From: Candidatus Altarchaeota archaeon | GTDB lineage: Archaea; Altiarchaeota; Altiarchaeia; IMC4; SCGC-AAA252-I15 | Direction: 5' to 3' | Length of the DNA: 6,203 bases | Assembly: GCA_026394745.1 (NCBI GenBank) | Contig: JAPKXP010000095.1 | Coordinates: forward strand, 1 to 6,203 | Shown here: positions 5,478 to 6,203 of the stretch, piece by piece | How the letters are laid out: the number at the start of each line of letters is the position of its first letter | How positions within the stretch are numbered: the stretch's first letter is position 1 | Notes under the pieces: generated by a model | The model's database searches: none | Told to the model about the DNA's origin: nothing | What the model saw: only the letters and a program-made list of their open reading frames with translations | Translations under genes and position numbers: made by a program

Positions 5478-5486
5478 AATAATAAA
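5478..5486 (-). promoter_or_regulatory. Possible TATA box for glmS
   Basis: On the minus strand, TTTATTATT lies at -37 to -29 from the glmS ATG. This predicts a transcription start around -7, giving a very short leader with no SD. It overlaps the predicted transcription start of the divergent gene. A second A/T stretch (TTAATTAATATTATAAA) lies closer to the ATG but too near to serve as the box. Confidence 0.35.
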
Positions 5487-5496
5487 GGAGGGGTGA
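5487..5496 (+). promoter_or_regulatory. Strong Shine-Dalgarno for the dapA-type gene
   Basis: GGAGGGGTGA contains two overlapping-capable matches to the 16S rRNA tail complement (AGGAGGTGATC): AGGAGG at 5486-5491, 15 nt before the ATG, and GGTGAT at 5492-5497, 9 nt before it. The second has the more usual spacing. No other annotated gene in the window has an SD this strong at a usable distance. Confidence 0.75.
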
Positions 5497-5506
5497 TTTC
5501 ACTTAA

Positions 5507-6203
5507 ATGAACTTAAAATACACTGGAGCTTGGACTGCGCTGGTCACTCCATTCGACGGGAAATTCAACGTAGACTGGAATCAGCTGGAGAGGAACATCC
5601 TATTCCAGATTGAGGAGGGCATTACCGGGATACTGCCCATGGGCAGCACAGGAGAGTCCGCGACCGTAACGCACGAGGAGCATTCTCGAGTCACACTGAA
5701 GTCTGTTGAGTACGCGAAGGGCGGCTGCAAGGTAATCGCAGGGACAGGCAGCAACAGCACCGACGAGGCGATTTACGAGACCGACAAGGCCGTCGCCGCA
5801 GGAGTCGACGCCGTCCTGCTTGTGGACTGCTATTACAACAAGCCTTCTTCGATGGAGCTTAGGAAAGAGTACTACAGCGTGATAGCTGAAGCGTTCCCGG
5901 ACACCGACATGATACCTTACGCAATACCCGGGCGGAGCGTGACCGTTATCGAGCCTGAGGACCTTGCGATACTCAGGGACAAGTTCAAGAACTTCGTCGC
6001 GGTGAAGGAGGCAACAGGAAACCTGGACAGGATGAGGAGGACCAGGAGCCTGGTTGGAGACGACTTTAACATATTCTCCGGAGACGACCCGCTGACTTTA
6101 GCGATGATGACCGACCCGGGGATAAGGGCGTGCGGGGTTATCTCAGTAATCTCGAACGTTACTCCGAGGGCTATCGAGGAGTACACGAGATACGTGCTTG
6201 ACG
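5507..6203 (+). CDS. dapA: DapA-type aldolase/synthase, probable 4-hydroxy-tetrahydrodipicolinate synthase, 3'-truncated
   Basis: The first 232 residues are visible; the family is about 290-300, so about 60 are missing beyond the right edge. This is a class I TIM-barrel Schiff-base enzyme. If DapA, it condenses pyruvate with aspartate semialdehyde for lysine/diaminopimelate synthesis. Motifs: TALVTPFD (10-17), GSTGES (46-51; DapA usually GTTGES), YYNKPS (109-114) with Tyr110, PYAIPGRS (137-144) with catalytic Tyr138 and substrate-binding Arg143, VKEATGN (166-172) with Schiff-base Lys167, SGDDPLTL (191-198) and GVISVISNV (210-218). PGR plus KEATG favours DapA over N-acetylneuraminate lyase or sugar-acid aldolases, though GSTGE also occurs in the lyases. 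The ATG at 5507 is the only choice: a stop codon in frame lies directly before it and a strong SD upstream. Confidence 0.85.
   Translation, partial: MNLKYTGAWTALVTPFDGKFNVDWNQLERNILFQIEEGITGILPMGSTGESATVTHEEHSRVTLKSVEYAKGGCKVIAGTGSNSTDEAIYETDKAVAAGVDAVLLVDCYYNKPSSMELRKEYYSVIAEAFPDTDMIPYAIPGRSVTVIEPEDLAILRDKFKNFVAVKEATGNLDRMRRTRSLVGDDFNIFSGDDPLTLAMMTDPGIRACGVISVISNVTPRAIEEYTRYVLD

Noticed and set aside
5493..5510. GTG at 5493 as an earlier start for the dapA-type gene.
   Set aside because: It reads GTG-ATT-TCA-CTT-AAA-TGA and stops at once, in a different frame from the gene.

Overview
This 6.2 kb window is archaeal chromosomal DNA. It carries archaeal/eukaryotic-type ribosomal proteins (S28e, L24e, S19e), a PDCD5-family DNA-binding protein, TATA-like boxes upstream of several genes, oligo-T terminator candidates, and many genes with no Shine-Dalgarno (SD) motif. 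AUA, AGG and AGA codons are common. The lineage cannot be fixed from the sequence. An uncultivated archaeon, possibly DPANN or another poorly sampled group, would fit the unusual gene order, but this is inference.

Layout, left to right. Positions 1-1725 (plus strand) hold a tightly packed information-processing operon: rps28e (5' end cut off), rpl24e with a long Lys/Ala-rich tail, ndk, rps19e and a PDCD5-family gene. Gaps are 1 to 9 bp. This looks like two conserved archaeal gene strings (S28e-L24e-Ndk and S19e-PDCD5) joined together. The usual partners infB, L39e, L31e and eIF6 are absent from the visible part.

Positions 1732-5449 (minus strand) hold three genes that converge on that operon with only 6 bp between stop codons. 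In transcription order they are glmS (glucosamine-6-phosphate synthase), a COG2129-like calcineurin-type phosphoesterase, and a membrane-anchored protein. The last has a signal peptide, a GIFT/DUF4350-like ectodomain, a leucine-zipper-like stalk, one transmembrane helix and a charged cytoplasmic tail. Small A/T-rich gaps with promoter- or terminator-like elements separate them, so each may be transcribed on its own.

From 5507 to the right edge (plus strand) is a dapA-type aldolase/synthase gene cut off at the edge. It diverges from glmS across a 57 bp A/T-rich region in which the two predicted promoters overlap. It has the only strong SD motif suitably placed for an annotated gene.

Functionally, the left part makes ribosomes and balances NTPs. 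GlmS feeds amino-sugar (UDP-GlcNAc) synthesis and the DapA-like enzyme probably feeds lysine/diaminopimelate synthesis. There is no sign of mobile elements, CRISPR arrays, tRNA or rRNA genes. No intergenic stretch exceeds about 60 bp. I did not find a convincing new multi-gene system. The most interesting items are the membrane GIFT-like protein, the divergent ndk, the L24e tail, and the start-site contexts.
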